Positions 1 through 11,514 of a DNA stretch of 64,000 bases are shown here, in pieces. The stretch comes from Taenia hydatigena. Taxonomy: Eukaryota > Platyhelminthes > Cestoda > Cyclophyllidea > Taeniidae. A program made the translations under genes and the position numbers. Location of the stretch: NCBI GenBank assembly GCA_036345935.2, contig JADWOT020000003.1, positions 23,268,509-23,332,508 on the forward strand, written 5' to 3'. Within the stretch, counting starts at the first letter, position 1, and every line of letters begins with the position of its first letter. Below the pieces are notes generated by a model. That model made no database searches. It worked only from the letters and a program-made list of their open reading frames with translations, and was not told where the DNA came from.

Positions 1-1
1 T

Positions 2-241
2 CCAAATGGTGTGGAGGCACTTCCTCTCTTCCCACATTTCGACAACATGTTCTTTGGACTCCATTGTTGGACTCTATGGTACAACAACACCATTATGATC
101 GACTCCTTATGGGCAAGCAAATTTCCTCATATGATAAGCCGCATCTCATGTAGCCCCTTTTCATTGAAACATCATGTGTTATGCAGTGATGCATCCCACT
201 TTATAATACTTGGACTTAGAGGTCATCATTTTACTTTGTAA
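2..241 (+). CDS. Small-protein family member, cut by window edge
   Basis: An open frame runs in from the left edge and ends at TAA 239-241. It aligns with the unassigned family of about 109 residues described at 6441, 8884, 18854, 29307 and 44375. It starts in the P-N-G part of the conserved F-P-x-G motif, followed by LFPHF, then NNTIMIDSL and a serine-proline-phenylalanine stretch like SPF in the other copies. About ten residues between PNG and LFPHF are missing compared with the others, and the CxCR motif is reduced to one cysteine, so it may be decaying. There is no stop in 79 codons. Homology of the downstream DNA (about 430-890) to the block after the gene at 6441 supports shared origin. 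Function is unknown. Confidence 0.5.
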   Translation, partial: PNGVEALPLFPHFDNMFFGLHCWTLWYNNTIMIDSLWASKFPHMISRISCSPFSLKHHVLCSDASHFIILGLRGHHFTL

Positions 242-429
242 AAGGTAATATTAAATAGCTCTTGTAAAATAAAACCCGGGGTTAAACATATTTTGACAGT
301 TCATCTATCCTCCAGTTTTTCCTTAATTATCAATTGCACGTCCTAGAGGTAAAAAGACCTGCTGCAAAGTTTACCAACTGCCATATGTATTGATAGTGTG
401 TGGATCCGTAGGTGTGTTAAGTGTTGATG

Positions 430-890
430 AATACAGGAACGTGGGATGTTTTGCCCTGAAATCTGACTTTTCATTAGGGCCGGAAAGGCAACCATTGAGT
501 TCTCATCTATCATGGCCTGTGTTTGAAGGAAAATGCACCTGCTTTTCGAAATGGAGCTAGAGATAAAGAACGAAATAGAATAAGATTGGTAGTATGCTAC
601 GAGGTGAGAGAGTAAATAAGATAACACGTTTTGGGCAGAGGATATAAGAAATTAATGTACTCAAGTGAGAAGATGACAATGAGCAAATAGCTAGGTAAAC
701 TTGGCTTGCTCAGATAACCTGCAAGATTGTAAAGCTTTTGCGTGAAGAGAGGCAATTGTATAATGGGGGGAGCCAACCATGTGTATCATTTAAAGCTTAA
801 CATGGAATGCTCATAAAGGATTAAAAATAGGAAGAGGAAGATTGGTTTCTTTGCGAGTAATGAATGAAGTAAATTGCATAACTAGTTTGT
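430..890 (+). repeat. Diverged downstream block of the family unit
   Basis: This stretch is a diverged copy of the sequence downstream of the gene at 6441. Positions about 447-515 match 7010-7075 (shared GAAATCTGAC, then TCAT and a GAAAG run). Positions 690-735 match 7238-7285, and 826-850 match 7366-7395 (shared TTGCGAGTAAT). It shows that the first family member and the one at 6441 are copies of a larger duplicated unit, not just of the coding part. The frame is full of stops, so I read it as non-coding. Confidence 0.55.
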
Positions 891-2316
891 GTTTATTGAG
901 GCACTCACATTTCTCACTTGGAGTGTGATTTGCATGCAGCGGTGGAGGGCGTCATATTAGGCATGACGCTGTTGTGATGCATTTGTGTTTGACAATTCAT
1001 TTTGCCCTACTGACCTATTATTAAGACGCAGTGAGAGGTCTTGAGTGTTCGGTTATTAGAATGAGCTGCACGGGCTTAAATAGACTAATCTGACCTAATC
1101 ACCAGCTATGACTGTTTATTTGGTGGTTGGTTTGTTGTTCAGTCAGTAGTTATTGGATGGAAAATGAAAGATTTTAAACGAAAAAGAGTAATTGACTTGT
1201 GTGATTAAAACAAAAATCAGCTAACATTACTCAACACGATATGGTAAAAACTGATCAGTTAGGAGGCTTCTTTAGATTCGTTCGCGACGGGTGATGCGAA
1301 CGTGCAAATGCGTAAGAAAAAGCAGATAAATGAACCGAGTTAATCAGCAAATCACACAGCATGTCCGAATGTAGATGAGGTGCCGGATGACATGACAAGT
1401 TACTTATGATTAGCCTCTTCAATACACATTCATGTCACTTGTGGAGGTTATTGGAATGTATTTACAAGACGATCCTGAGTTTAGATCTATTCATGGCAAC
1501 TCAAATGGATACCTTTAAAGTTGATTGGGTCTCAGCATTGTAGGTCGGTATTTTAGCTTAGAAGTCGTCTAAAATGACATATTGTCATCACAATCCACAG
1601 GAGTTCTCCTTTCCTCGCACATTAAAATATTCACGGATAAAAATACGCAAAAATGCTGTACCTTTACATTTGGCTTCGCAAAAGTGCACAGGGATATTCA
1701 ACGGATATGGAGAGAAGGTCCTCACAATACAAAAGATTCCATTTTACGATTTGGAATCTCCCCACACCTAGTGAAGCCTGAGGCGACACTCGTCTGGTTG
1801 GCTTGATTCATTTACCTCATGTTTTTGTGTAGAGTGTAAACAGACTTTGTAGGCTGAATGAACTATTCTCCTTCAATCCACTCCCTCGTTTGCTCCTTCA
1901 GTCATTGTCAAGCTAAGGCGAATAAAAACCGCCAAAGTAGATTACAAACCAGCAGAATTTTTCACATATGCACAATTCTTTGTATATTGACCAATAACTT
2001 GCTTCTTACAAATACTCTGCTGACTAAAACAGGGATTTTTCCAAATCTGGCAATAAAAATTATGTTAGCTCGATGTTATGCAAGAATAAAGCAGTTAAAA
2101 GAGCGCTTAGGCTCTAGCAAATTGCTGACAAAATGGGCTTCGATCACCCTTCAGACCTTGAAGTGGATCAAACTATGAACTCAAGTAGGCTCGAAACAAA
2201 ATACCACAAAAGACAACGATAGTTTTAATATCAATAAACAGTTGAATTAACCTCTGAATATATTTGGATTCAAAATTTTGGAAAGAAACTCGCAGCATCT
2301 GGTGTGGCAGGGAGGT
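891..2316. other. No recognisable gene
   Basis: AT-rich sequence. The longest frames (65-106 codons near 1574-2178) have no family resemblance and no convincing start or splice context. I see nothing else. Confidence 0.5.
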
Positions 2317-2562
2317 ATAATTATTTAGAGTTCCAAGTATGACACAGTAATATGATTTCGGGCATGCTTCCGTATGCCTTGCGTGGAAGGTCGAGGATTG
2401 GACTTGGTGGCTTATGATACGAAGGAAGGTCGCAGGAAAGGCGTCAATCATGACAGTGTTGTTGCACAGTGGAGCTCGACAGGAGCATTCGTAGAACAAG
2501 CAATATGCACGTGGGAACAAAAGATGAGAAAAGAGATACAACGAGGCAAATATCACATCGCT
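2317..2562 (-). pseudogene. Small-protein family relic, N-terminus missing
   Basis: Minus-strand frame matching the unassigned small-protein family from its middle to near its end. The match starts at ASLYLFSHLLFP (compare VSLDMLYNSLFP in the gene at 6441). It continues through YECSCR, the full CxCR motif, then NNTVMIDA and ends near KSYYCVIL, the tyrosine-rich tail. A stop codon sits just upstream of the match and no FPxG segment can be found before it, so the first 25-30 residues are lost. It is closest to the gene at 6441. The frame beyond the family tail runs on to 2173, which suggests the native stop was also lost. A truncated but still expressed form cannot be excluded. Confidence 0.6.
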
Positions 2563-4241
2563 TTACGAGGAGCTAATTAGTGCTGTGGAAGTGTTAGTAA
2601 ATCGAGCACTAATCGACGATTTATACCACATTCGATACCTTAAATTTACTTATAATCAGGAAAGTTTTGATTCAAATCACCAACATTCTTACTTTTGCAG
2701 TCTGAAACGAAGAAAATTAATTCCAAATAATTTTTCGACAATTATTTACAGTCGCTTATAATTCGACGCACGTGTGCATGACAGTAATGGAACTTGGCAC
2801 TTTATGTCCTAATAGTACAAGTGAGAATAAACCAAACTTTCTTTAACAGAATTCGTTAAATGAATTTCGAAAACTTGAGTTGCTTTTAAATATGGCTTGG
2901 TACATTTAAATCAATTTATATGACTTTACCAAACTTCTAAAGCCTTTAACGACAGAACTTATTGACAGCCTTCACTTTACTATGCACCACTCACTGGCAT
3001 ACTACTTGTTTGCACGAGATATGCCTAAAGAGCCGATTAATAGTTCCTCCTTCCCTAAGGAAAACGTTGAACGAGACCTTCTAAATGCATTTGCTTTATG
3101 CCGTAATTCCTTGTTATCTGTGCCCCAAAAACTGCCCGACCCACAACTTTCCCCGTTCATTAAAAGCGGCACCTCTATCATCCATGTCTCCCGACAGTTC
3201 TGACCAAGACTTAAGAGCCGCCTTGTGTTTTAGCCTTAGAGCGCCATCTAGACTCCACTTTTGGCATCCTTTATAGGTAATAGTCGATATTAATAACATA
3301 TATATCATCTCCTAATTGAGACGCTTTGCGGTGTAGGGAGTAATTAGCTAAACGTCTTATCTGCTAGTCTACGCGATTCTTGACGGAATTTTACCACATG
3401 ACAAGTCAATCGAAGTACTTTTAAGCACCTGAAGGCCATTTATGCTATGCGTGTTGTACTCTCCTTCGTCGAATTCCAGTTGGACCTAACAGATTTGTGA
3501 AGCTAGCTGTTACCATCAATAGGGCATAAATGACAGCTGTTACCTAGCTGACGAAGTTGGTTAATTAACCCCGTTCCTGTTTGTTCACTATCATGTCCTC
3601 TTAAATTGTATTTAAAGAAATTTGAGTTGAGTCCGTCTGTGTTAATCTTATGCCTCGGGAATTTGTGTCACAGCAAGGAAAACCCATTTTACTTAAAGGA
3701 TTGACGAAAAGATACACGAATGTAGTAACAGAGGTGTTAAAAAATCTTAAAATGAATCAACAAGCGAATCTTTCCCTGTGAATAAAAACTGTTGCACACT
3801 GTAACCTTACCCATACAACCTCAATAGTGTAAGTCGTCTTTATGTGATGAAGTAATTAAGTTCGTAGCCACTGCAAGAATGGCATTGAAAAAACCATCCA
3901 TAATGTATTGAAAAGGCGAGATGATGGTAGACTTGTAGCGGTGAGGGTGTAAGCATAAACACTACCTGGACGACAATTTGAGTGTTCGACCGGAGCAGTA
4001 GGTAGCAAGATTTGGGTCGGACTATTCCGTACTTCAATGTGTGTGGTAAAGAATGCGACAAGTACCACTAACCACAGCATTTATTGATGCGACTGTGAAT
4101 AGAAAATAAGTTTGGATTCAAAATTTATTTAGAAGGTAACAAAAAAGGTTTGAAGGTAAATATCAAACCGAAATTTCGTTGCAACAAACTTCGAACGAAT
4201 TTCTAAATTAGCTCAATTTTGATGTTTTATTTAAAACCAAA
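2563..4241. other. No recognisable gene
   Basis: AT-rich intergenic sequence. Frames of 63-74 codons occur on both strands (near 2982-3308 and 3840-4080) but overlap each other and match nothing I know. Confidence 0.5.
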
Positions 4242-4371
4242 TGTAACGTCCCGAGAACCACTTGAAGGCAAGAGAAGGCAGAATACTAAGGTAGAGAAAT
4301 GAGCTGCTGCCAATGTGGCCACTCCTGTAACCCTCCCCGAAACCAGCAGTCCAAACAGACAAAGTACTACA
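4242..4371 (-). mobile_element. Solo LTR, family 1, with target duplication
   Basis: A 130-base solo LTR on the minus strand. As read on the plus strand it begins TGTAACGTCCCGAGA and ends AAAGTACTACA, the reverse complement of the LTR seen intact at 42155-42342. It lacks about 55 internal bases relative to that copy. It is flanked by a perfect 5-base duplication, CCAAA at 4237-4241 and at 4372-4376, the footprint of LTR-retrotransposon integration followed by LTR-LTR recombination. Confidence 0.85.
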
Positions 4372-5146
4372 CCAAATGCCATATTTGCACATTACATATC
4401 GGCAGCGGGAATCAATTGCAAGCCTATTTCAGTTTGCTATAATATGAAGCTAAATGAACACACTTTTGCATAAATTACCAACAACTTGCCGACTTTTATA
4501 AATTCTAAAGCCTTTCAAATAATTGTATTCAATTTAGCCTATAGTGAGTCCGTTCAGCGCTCACAATAGGTCAGAATAAACCTCTAAGTCTTTTTAAAGA
4601 TCTCTGGACAATACTTTGTGGCGGGCGATACTAAGATAATCGTTGCTAGCAGCTCTCCAGTGGCAGGGAATATGCCTAAACGCGCCTCTGAATAATTCCA
4701 CTTTTAGTGACTGTCGCCCATAGGCTTTAACGTGTACTTGCTTCAGCTCGTACTGCCTTCATTGTGTAAGTCCTTTGGAGTGTCCAACTCGTAACTTCTC
4801 TCTACACTTCTGAATGCGACGTTTCCACCACTTGCGGCGTCCTGATCATGTTGATCAAGCCTTTAAAGCTATATTTTTTTCCCGCAAAAATTTGGCATTA
4901 AAGTCTCACTTTCACGGTCAACACCGATCAATACCTAATCCATACATCACAGATTTTACCGTCAATATGTGTCACTTTTGATGTAAAAATAGATCCTTTA
5001 AATGGCACAACCATTACTCCTCCTGCACTCGCTGTGATTTTACTACATAGCTGATCTAAATTTAGTGCTCAAGCACATTAATGTCAACTGCATTACAAGA
5101 GTCGGTAGAAGTTGGTGGAACTTGGCAATGCTAAGACTCTGTTATC
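4372..5146. other. No recognisable gene
   Basis: AT-rich intergenic sequence; no long frame, RNA gene or repeat recognised. Confidence 0.5.
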
Positions 5147-5527
5147 TTACACGCGTTCTACAAGAATACTAACTGGACCTGGAAAGTGCCATTCAAGTTT
5201 GTGTGCCTTGCAAAACGCGAAATCACAGGGTTTTAAATTACTTCTGCTCACCACATTTAAGTCGCAGCCATAAACTGGATGATAACTGTCTTTTCTGTCT
5301 AGCAAAGTTTCAACTAACCCACTTCTTTGGATAAGTCGCACGAAGATACAATCACGTTCGCGCATGCTACTCACAACTTGTGAGGCAAGATTAAATGTCA
5401 AAGTGGTCAACCGTTCGCAGTTATGTTTTGCATTAGTGAAGAAACAGTTACGCACTTCTTCAAACGAAAATTTGCAGGTGCAAAGATAATTTGGTGAAAC
5501 ATACGTGAATCGACGACCGTAATGCTT
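5147..5527 (-). CDS. Unassigned 126-codon open frame
   Basis: Open on the minus strand from just after a stop at 5528-5530 to the stop at 5147-5149. There is no ATG near the beginning, so if it is coding it would be an exon or a relic. The translation is cysteine-rich and mixed in composition, with no signal peptide, membrane span or motif that I recognise. Its length is unusual for this AT-rich area, which is the only reason to list it. Confidence 0.2.
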   Translation of the reverse strand, partial: KHYGRRFTYVSPNYLCTCKFSFEEVRNCFFTNAKHNCERLTTLTFNLASQVVSSMRERDCIFVRLIQRSGLVETLLDRKDSYHPVYGCDLNVVSRSNLKPCDFAFCKAHKLEWHFPGPVSILVERV

Positions 5528-5540
5528 TCAGGCCAATATT

Positions 5541-6440
5541 TACAACTGACAAGAACTTGCCAACCTACTTCTGGGTGTTAGGAAATTGAGCCACTTGCGA
5601 GTTGGTCGTTGCACGGCAAAGCTAACCGACCTCTAAAGCGAAACTCGGTTTTGGTCATATCACACACGAGGCTAACCTCGTATGCCAAGAGAACCTTGTA
5701 AACAAAGTGTGTGGTGATCGTGTTGTGACAGAAGCACAATTTTAACAGTGCTATTGTGTTTGTCAATGTATGATCACACTTTGTTGTTGGTCCAAAAACC
5801 TATCTTTGGTATGGTCTTTCCGACTTGAGAGGGAAATGAAATGCATTGCCTCTGGGGTATGGTCTCTTTGCCTTTGTGCGGAAGTGTTCATTGCACGGAC
5901 TCTTGGTCATTCCTGCTAGGAAGCTACTCAACCAAATACGCCTCTGGCTACTGGTAGTGGCACATGATGGGCTATATCCATGTCTTTTGCGTAGTTGCAT
6001 TCAATGCTGCTACAGAATTAGCTACCTTGTGCAACTATTCAACAAAATACTGGTCGTTGATCCAGTACAGGGTATTTTAGCGTTAGCCACGACTAACCAT
6101 GACAGTTATTAACAGCGGTAGAAGCTTATTTAATTCATTTGTTCTACTTCTTTTCGTACTTTTCACCATTACTTCGATGCAATAAACGGCTTTAAAGGAA
6201 GGCAACAAATTGTACGCCATTTTGGCTGGCCTGAAAACAAGGTAGCGGACCGTAGGATTAACATATGAACAGACTACTCCTCCTTTTCATAGTTTGGATA
6301 TGAAATTTACACTTAATTTTGTTTAAATGGCTCTAGGTTAGCATTTTGTTGACAATTTTTTACGATGATGAATTGAGTTCGTGTAGTTGGATTAGATCGC
6401 GTGTCCAAAATACGTTTTAGCACACGAGTTGTCCCCGCTG
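5541..6440. other. No recognisable gene
   Basis: Includes overlapping short frames on both strands near 5578-6112 that look like chance. This stretch would hold the promoter of the gene at 6441. No TATA box or other signal stands out. Confidence 0.45.
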
Positions 6441-6770
6441 ATGTCGGCGGCAACAACCATCAACATTCTCTACTCAGCGCGTTGCATTTATCGTGTTTAC
6501 TTTCCAGATGGTAATGGGATTGATGTGTCGTTGGACATGCTCTACAATTCCCTGTTTCCCGATGTTTATGAAATATTCTACCAGTGCCCTTGTCGGGTTA
6601 TGTATCTCTATTCTCGCATCATTGCCGACAGAGTACGAGCAAACAACTTGCCAGCAATACGGAATCGCGCTCGATTTTCTCCCTTTCACATAGAGCGAGC
6701 TGATTTGTACAATGAAGAATTTTACTGCATAGTACTTCGACTCCGAAGTCGGTATCGTACTCGTGATTAA
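6441..6770 (+). CDS. Small-protein family member (intact, 109 aa)
   Basis: Intact intronless gene of 109 codons starting at ATG 6441; the frame is open further up but the ATG matches the family start. I do not recognise the product. In order it shows: an N-terminal stretch ending in a conserved Cys (residue 15); FPDG at 21-24; VSLDML followed by LFP; QCPCR (CxCR motif) near residue 50; IIAD, the family's I-x-V/I-D-S position but with R for S; RFSPF near 75; and an ADLYNEEFY tail. There is no signal peptide or membrane span, so a soluble intracellular protein is likely. It converges with the related gene at 8884 (minus strand). Its downstream flank (6885-7358) is the left arm of a near-perfect inverted repeat. 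Confidence 0.7.
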   Translation: MSAATTINILYSARCIYRVYFPDGNGIDVSLDMLYNSLFPDVYEIFYQCPCRVMYLYSRIIADRVRANNLPAIRNRARFSPFHIERADLYNEEFYCIVLRLRSRYRTRD

Positions 6771-6884
6771 TAACTATAAAACTCCTTCAGAATAATATCA
6801 CGAAAAATATAATTTAACGACGGATTTTATGTCTTATTTTCGGTAGCTTTCAGAGGTTTTAATGTGTTATCAAAGACGATAAAT

Positions 6885-7358
6885 AGCATCGTTGCACAGT
6901 TCATTGCTTGTCTTATGCTTAAGTTGAGTGTCCACCAATGGGTGCATTGGAGCATTTAGCAGAAGCTTCCAGGCTCCTAAGTACAGGTCTGGATACACAG
7001 AGACGAGAGATATTTTTACACCAGAAATCTGACCCCTCATCAGGACCTGAAAGACGATCAGTGAGCTTCCTTACACAGTCTACATTTGAACGACAACATC
7101 TCGACTTTTCTGTTTTAAGCTAGCACGCGGTCGTTAACGTGTAAAAATCGGCGTGGAGAACAGATGTTGTCAAACCACCTCACTTCGTGTCTCGCCACCG
7201 CATTCGGAATGTAAATGAAGTTGTAGAGAGTAACCACAAGCAAATGACTAGGTGGTGTGACTTGTTGTGTCATCTTCAAGCTGGTGAAACTTGCGCAAGA
7301 TGGGAGCGCAGCCATAGGGGTCATTCAACGCTTAGCAGGAAACGCTCACAAAGCACGA
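6885..7358 (+). repeat. Left arm of 474-base inverted repeat
   Basis: Reverse complement of 8279-8752. I compared all 474 positions and found a single difference (T at 7332 against the complement of G at 8305). The match stops abruptly at both ends. The arm begins 115 bases after the stop of the gene at 6441 and carries the downstream block that is recognisable, much diverged, after other family members. Frames of 61 and 69 codons within it are the same in both arms only because the DNA is the same. Confidence 0.95.
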
Positions 7359-8278
7359 AAAAAATTAGGAAGAATAAGAATGGTAGTTTCCTTGCGAGTA
7401 ATAAAGTGAGAGGATCGAACACGTCTTTGTGGTTAGTAAGTCAGTCGCAATAGTGGTATGTTCTATGCCAAGCTTGATGTTGACATGATGCATAGGTGTT
7501 TGACTTTTAATTGCGACCCACAGGTTCACGGCTGAATTACGGGGAGCAGTCTTGATTAGTCGGTTGTCACATTGGAGTAGACAGACCTGGGTGGCAAAGC
7601 TGCTCCAGTCTTTTTCATTTGTGATTGCTTACTTAATGGTAGGTTGGTCGGTTGGTAAATTGAGAGATGCCGGATTGCAGATAACGCTTTCCGATCAAAA
7701 GTTTGATACACCCTCTTTTCAATCGACAAATTTGTTTTTGAAGCCGTGCGCAAACATTTTGCAAAATTGCATTCTACTTTGAAGCTGGTGCGTAGCTGGT
7801 ATGATGACACTAAGGACTGTGCTGGAAAAGAAGGAGCAAATTAACGAAACGGTTATTTAACTAGTTGGAAGTTGTGGTCATTGCAGTTTTCTACTAAACA
7901 ACAAGATGACATCTGATATAATTGCTTTCAGCATACACAGATGAGCAAACAATTGCCTGGATGAAAGTGTGTGAGGAAGGAATCAGATATAAGTGCACTT
8001 TTGCTGCTGCATTGAAGTAGAGGTGGGAGTTCGCAAGCTGGATAAATAAATTAGGCGACACTGCAAGGATTGATCTTAAAATGCGCAAAGACAGGTTTGT
8101 TCTCAATCACCAGTCACGTTAGCGCAACCTCGGCAAACAGACGTCTTTAATGGAGCCCTTCCCTAACGAATCATATGACTAAAGGCCCTCCCTGCAATCT
8201 AAGCATGGCTCATTTCCATGCCTCCGGCTCACAACACCACCGCAGCTTACCATCATTGGCTTCTTTTGCCTCATTATC
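7359..8278. other. Spacer between the inverted arms
   Basis: A 920-base unique spacer. Positions 7366-7400 still resemble the sequence after the first family copy (826-850), so the ancestral unit extends past the arm here. No gene is recognised; the frames at 7552-7810 overlap on opposite strands and match nothing. Confidence 0.6.
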
Positions 8279-8752
8279 TCGTGCTTTGTGAGCGTTTCCT
8301 GCTGAGCGTTGAATGACCCCTATGGCTGCGCTCCCATCTTGCGCAAGTTTCACCAGCTTGAAGATGACACAACAAGTCACACCACCTAGTCATTTGCTTG
8401 TGGTTACTCTCTACAACTTCATTTACATTCCGAATGCGGTGGCGAGACACGAAGTGAGGTGGTTTGACAACATCTGTTCTCCACGCCGATTTTTACACGT
8501 TAACGACCGCGTGCTAGCTTAAAACAGAAAAGTCGAGATGTTGTCGTTCAAATGTAGACTGTGTAAGGAAGCTCACTGATCGTCTTTCAGGTCCTGATGA
8601 GGGGTCAGATTTCTGGTGTAAAAATATCTCTCGTCTCTGTGTATCCAGACCTGTACTTAGGAGCCTGGAAGCTTCTGCTAAATGCTCCAATGCACCCATT
8701 GGTGGACACTCAACTTAAGCATAAGACAAGCAATGAACTGTGCAACGATGCT
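8279..8752 (-). repeat. Right arm of 474-base inverted repeat
   Basis: Inverted partner of 6885-7358 with 473 of 474 positions identical. It starts 131 bases after the stop of the minus-strand gene at 8884-9213. The sequence between that stop and the arm does not match the corresponding sequence after the gene at 6441, so the identity is confined to the arm. Confidence 0.95.
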
Positions 8753-8805
8753 GCCTATCCCCTCTTTGAGCGCATGATTTATAGAACCGCACTAATCACA
8801 GTGGA

Positions 8806-8811
8806 TTTATT
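8806..8811 (-). promoter_or_regulatory. Polyadenylation signal AATAAA
   Basis: A canonical AATAAA on the minus strand, 73 bases after the stop codon of the gene at 8884-9213. It fits a short 3' untranslated region ending before the right arm of the inverted repeat. This is a short motif that can occur by chance. Confidence 0.35.
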
Positions 8812-8883
8812 ACAAATAATATTAAAGTGCCTTGCATAAAATTTGCTGTCCTATATTACTTTGGGAAAGCCCTTTACGACTGG

Positions 8884-9213
8884 CTATAACAAAAATGCAT
8901 GGTCATTTTGACTTGTGAGTACCATAAAGTAAAATTCTTCGTCGTACAATTCGGCTTCCTCCACGGTGAAAGGTGAATATTGAATGCGTTGCTGTAAGAA
9001 AGGGTAATCGCTAACTTGTACAGAGTCAACCATAATTTGGGAAAAGAGCCACATAATTCTACAGGGGCATTGGTAGAACAAGTTACATATATGCGGTAGC
9101 AAAGGATGTCGGAGTATGTCAGACGATACAAGAAGTCCGCTACCATCCGGAAAGCTTAGGTAATTTGTGCAGGAAGCAGTGAAGATAGCGCTTAGCGTTG
9201 GCGAAATCGGCAT
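8884..9213 (-). CDS. Small-protein family member (intact, 109 aa)
   Basis: Intact minus-strand gene of exactly 109 codons from ATG 9213-9211. Family landmarks: CT at residues 15-16, LSFPDGSG, DILRHPLLPHI, YQCPCR, QIMVDSV, DYP, YSPF, and AELYDEEFYF near the end. It is about half identical to the gene at 29307-29645 and about 40% identical to the one at 6441. In the run RHPLLPHI shared with the 29307 copy, five of eight codons differ only at silent positions, direct evidence of protein-level constraint. It is predicted soluble, with no signal peptide, and its function is unknown. It converges on the gene at 6441 across the inverted repeat. Confidence 0.75.
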   Translation of the reverse strand: MPISPTLSAIFTASCTNYLSFPDGSGLLVSSDILRHPLLPHICNLFYQCPCRIMWLFSQIMVDSVQVSDYPFLQQRIQYSPFTVEEAELYDEEFYFMVLTSQNDHAFLL

Positions 9214-11007
9214 TAGTAGATGTCTCTGAGGTGATCACGCCATTCTGAACTCATGTCTTGGTCAGAAGTGCGCGAACTTGACTCGCCATCGTGAAATATT
9301 ACCATTGAAACATAGAATTACGACAAATTGAAACAAAGCATCAAACGGAAATCCAAACCCGATCATTATTCTGGTAAATAGGCACACGTCGATTAAAGGT
9401 GTGCTGTACGCTGTTATTAGCAGCAAAGGTGGGAAGAAAGCTAATTTCATTGAATATTAGCCCAACGCGCAATGAACAGCTTTGTTGATAAGGTGGTTAG
9501 AATATGCCTTTTAAAAAATTTTTAAAGTGAACAAAATATTCCACTTTATTAAACGGCAACTTAGTTAATGCTTGATATAAAAGTAGTTATTGCGTTGTAC
9601 TGCAATGTGATGGGCTTCGATGCGCTTAAGTAAAACTTTAATGGATCAGGCATGCAGTAAAATTGTAGTAAAATAAGCGGATTCATAGCTGGATCATTTG
9701 CTTTAAGAATGACCAGCAGAGGTTTTAGGCAGAGCATTCAATAGTGAGGGCTTCGTTGGGCTTCCCAATTTCCCAAACTTGTCCAAAGTACATTGTGCTC
9801 CTTCTTTATGGCAAAAGCTTCCAAATACTACCTAATTTACCTCTCATTCTAAGGAGCCTATACTCATGATTCATCATAACAAACAAGGCATCTTTTTTAT
9901 TTTCTTCAAAAGCATTTCATTTGGAAGCAATAAAAGCATATCTGTATCCTCCTTTCCTTGTTTACCTGGGAAGTTTATTGGTAGCTGCTGGGTATGCTAA
10001 CTAAAGGAGATAGTTACGATCACGAATTGACTTCTAGAACCGCTGTGCTACCACTATTTTTCCCAATCAGCATATCAAAATACGCCTTCTCATCAGCCTC
10101 ACATCTCTTGGAAAGTGAAGAGCAACATGACTGAATATCCATTTTGACTCTGGACAAAAATTCTCCTTGGGCGACAGGCCATCAAATAACCCTTATTTGC
10201 GCAGTAGGGGCGTTCTTCTCTCTGATGCAAATTACTCTTAATCTATTAATATGCGCTTAATCAGCCGATCCACTGATCAATCACCTGACTTACTGATCCC
10301 TCGGCCAATTGAACAACGTACCAACCAATTAACAACAACTAAGCAATCACAGATGGCACAAACTGGGTTAAATTTGTCTACCTGGATTTATTCGTCTGAA
10401 TCTCAAAACGGCCAATTAAATTTTCTCTATACTTTTTAGTGATGAATCAGTAGGACGTAATGATTTGACACACATTAACACTACACGCCATCATCACGGT
10501 TAGCACAATTACGGACCCAAACTTCACTTGCAACTACGGTTTACAGAAATCGAAAGCAATTGCCTGTAATGTATAAATGATTATTAATATTTGTACATTT
10601 GTTATTTACCTTTGCAAGCTTAAATAGCAGCTTTTACTTCTTTATCCCATTGCTTAATAATCCGTATGCTTCATAATTCACATGCTTCGTGGAGGGATTG
10701 ATACTGATAGCTACGGCGTGTAGCATGACGTATTCTTCCATAGTTATATTCGCACAGGCTATACTTCTGCATGATGGTACGATCCTCCAAAGTTCTCTTC
10801 CCGAACACTAGATCTTCTGTCACTCATGTCACAGATTTCAGGAAGGACTTATACAGCTGGAATGGTGACAATGGCAGACTAATCAAATCCAGCCAAACAA
10901 TATTCTTAATCCATTCTACAAGTTCGTAAAGATTTGCGCAACAAAAGGAAGGCATCTTTTGAATGCCATCAAAACTGTCAATCTAAAACAACGACAACAG
11001 ATGTGGT
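9214..11007. other. No recognisable gene
   Basis: AT-rich sequence; only short unsupported frames (62 codons at 9262-9450 and 10251-10439). This would include the promoter of the minus-strand gene at 8884. Confidence 0.5.
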
Positions 11008-11241
11008 ATGCATTCAAGCACATACTTCTTCGATCTTGTAGGTTCAAGGAGTGAGCCACCGTGGCTTAATCCCACTGTTAGTTGCAAATACGTGAGTAAC
11101 GGAGATGTACCAAAGACGAGGTTTGAGATAGATAGGAGAAGTCGAAGTGGCAATCTGATGCATTTGGCGATGTCGGATTTCGATTCTACAGGCTGTGCTT
11201 TTACTGCACAGAATGAACTTTTAGACATGCCTCCTTTGTAG
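11008..11241. other. Island open on both strands, unassigned
   Basis: Open for 77 codons on the plus strand and, over almost the same bases (10983-11228), for 81 codons on the minus strand. The base composition is more GC-rich than its surroundings. The plus frame gives a hydrophilic translation with PPWLNP and FEIDRRSRSGNL. I cannot assign either strand. It may be an old repeat fragment rather than a gene. Confidence 0.25.
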
Positions 11242-11514
11242 TTCTAGGAAAATTCTTAAAATAATATGCCACTAAACGCCCCTAGAATCTTCGCCTAGGC
11301 ATTAAATCATACTATAAAGACAAATCACTACAGAGAGAGGCAAAGAGGGTCGAGAAAGGAATGCATTAAAACAAGGGACAAGCAAATCAAAAGACTAAAC
11401 AGGATCTCGATGCCAAATGTCCCAACGAGGCGGATCTGATATAATGCATTTTAATATTTATTTAGCTCCCAATCCTTAACTCTTTATCTCTGATATCGCA
11501 TTCAGATAGACGCG

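Noticed and set aside
1574..1806. Two overlapping plus-strand frames of 65 and 74 codons
   Set aside because: Different frames of the same bases, no motif or splice context.
3840..4080. Two overlapping minus-strand frames of 73 and 74 codons
   Set aside because: No family landmarks, no start context and mutual overlap; treated as chance.
6938..7324. Frames of 61 (+) and 69 (-) codons that reappear unchanged at 8313-8699
   Set aside because: Their identity comes from the inverted repeat itself; the homologous blocks elsewhere (for example 447-520) contain stops, so they are not genes.
6885..8752. The inverted repeat as a transposon with terminal repeats
   Set aside because: The arms contain flank sequence ancestral to the family units, there is no transposase or target duplication, and the spacer continues the ancestral unit on the left.
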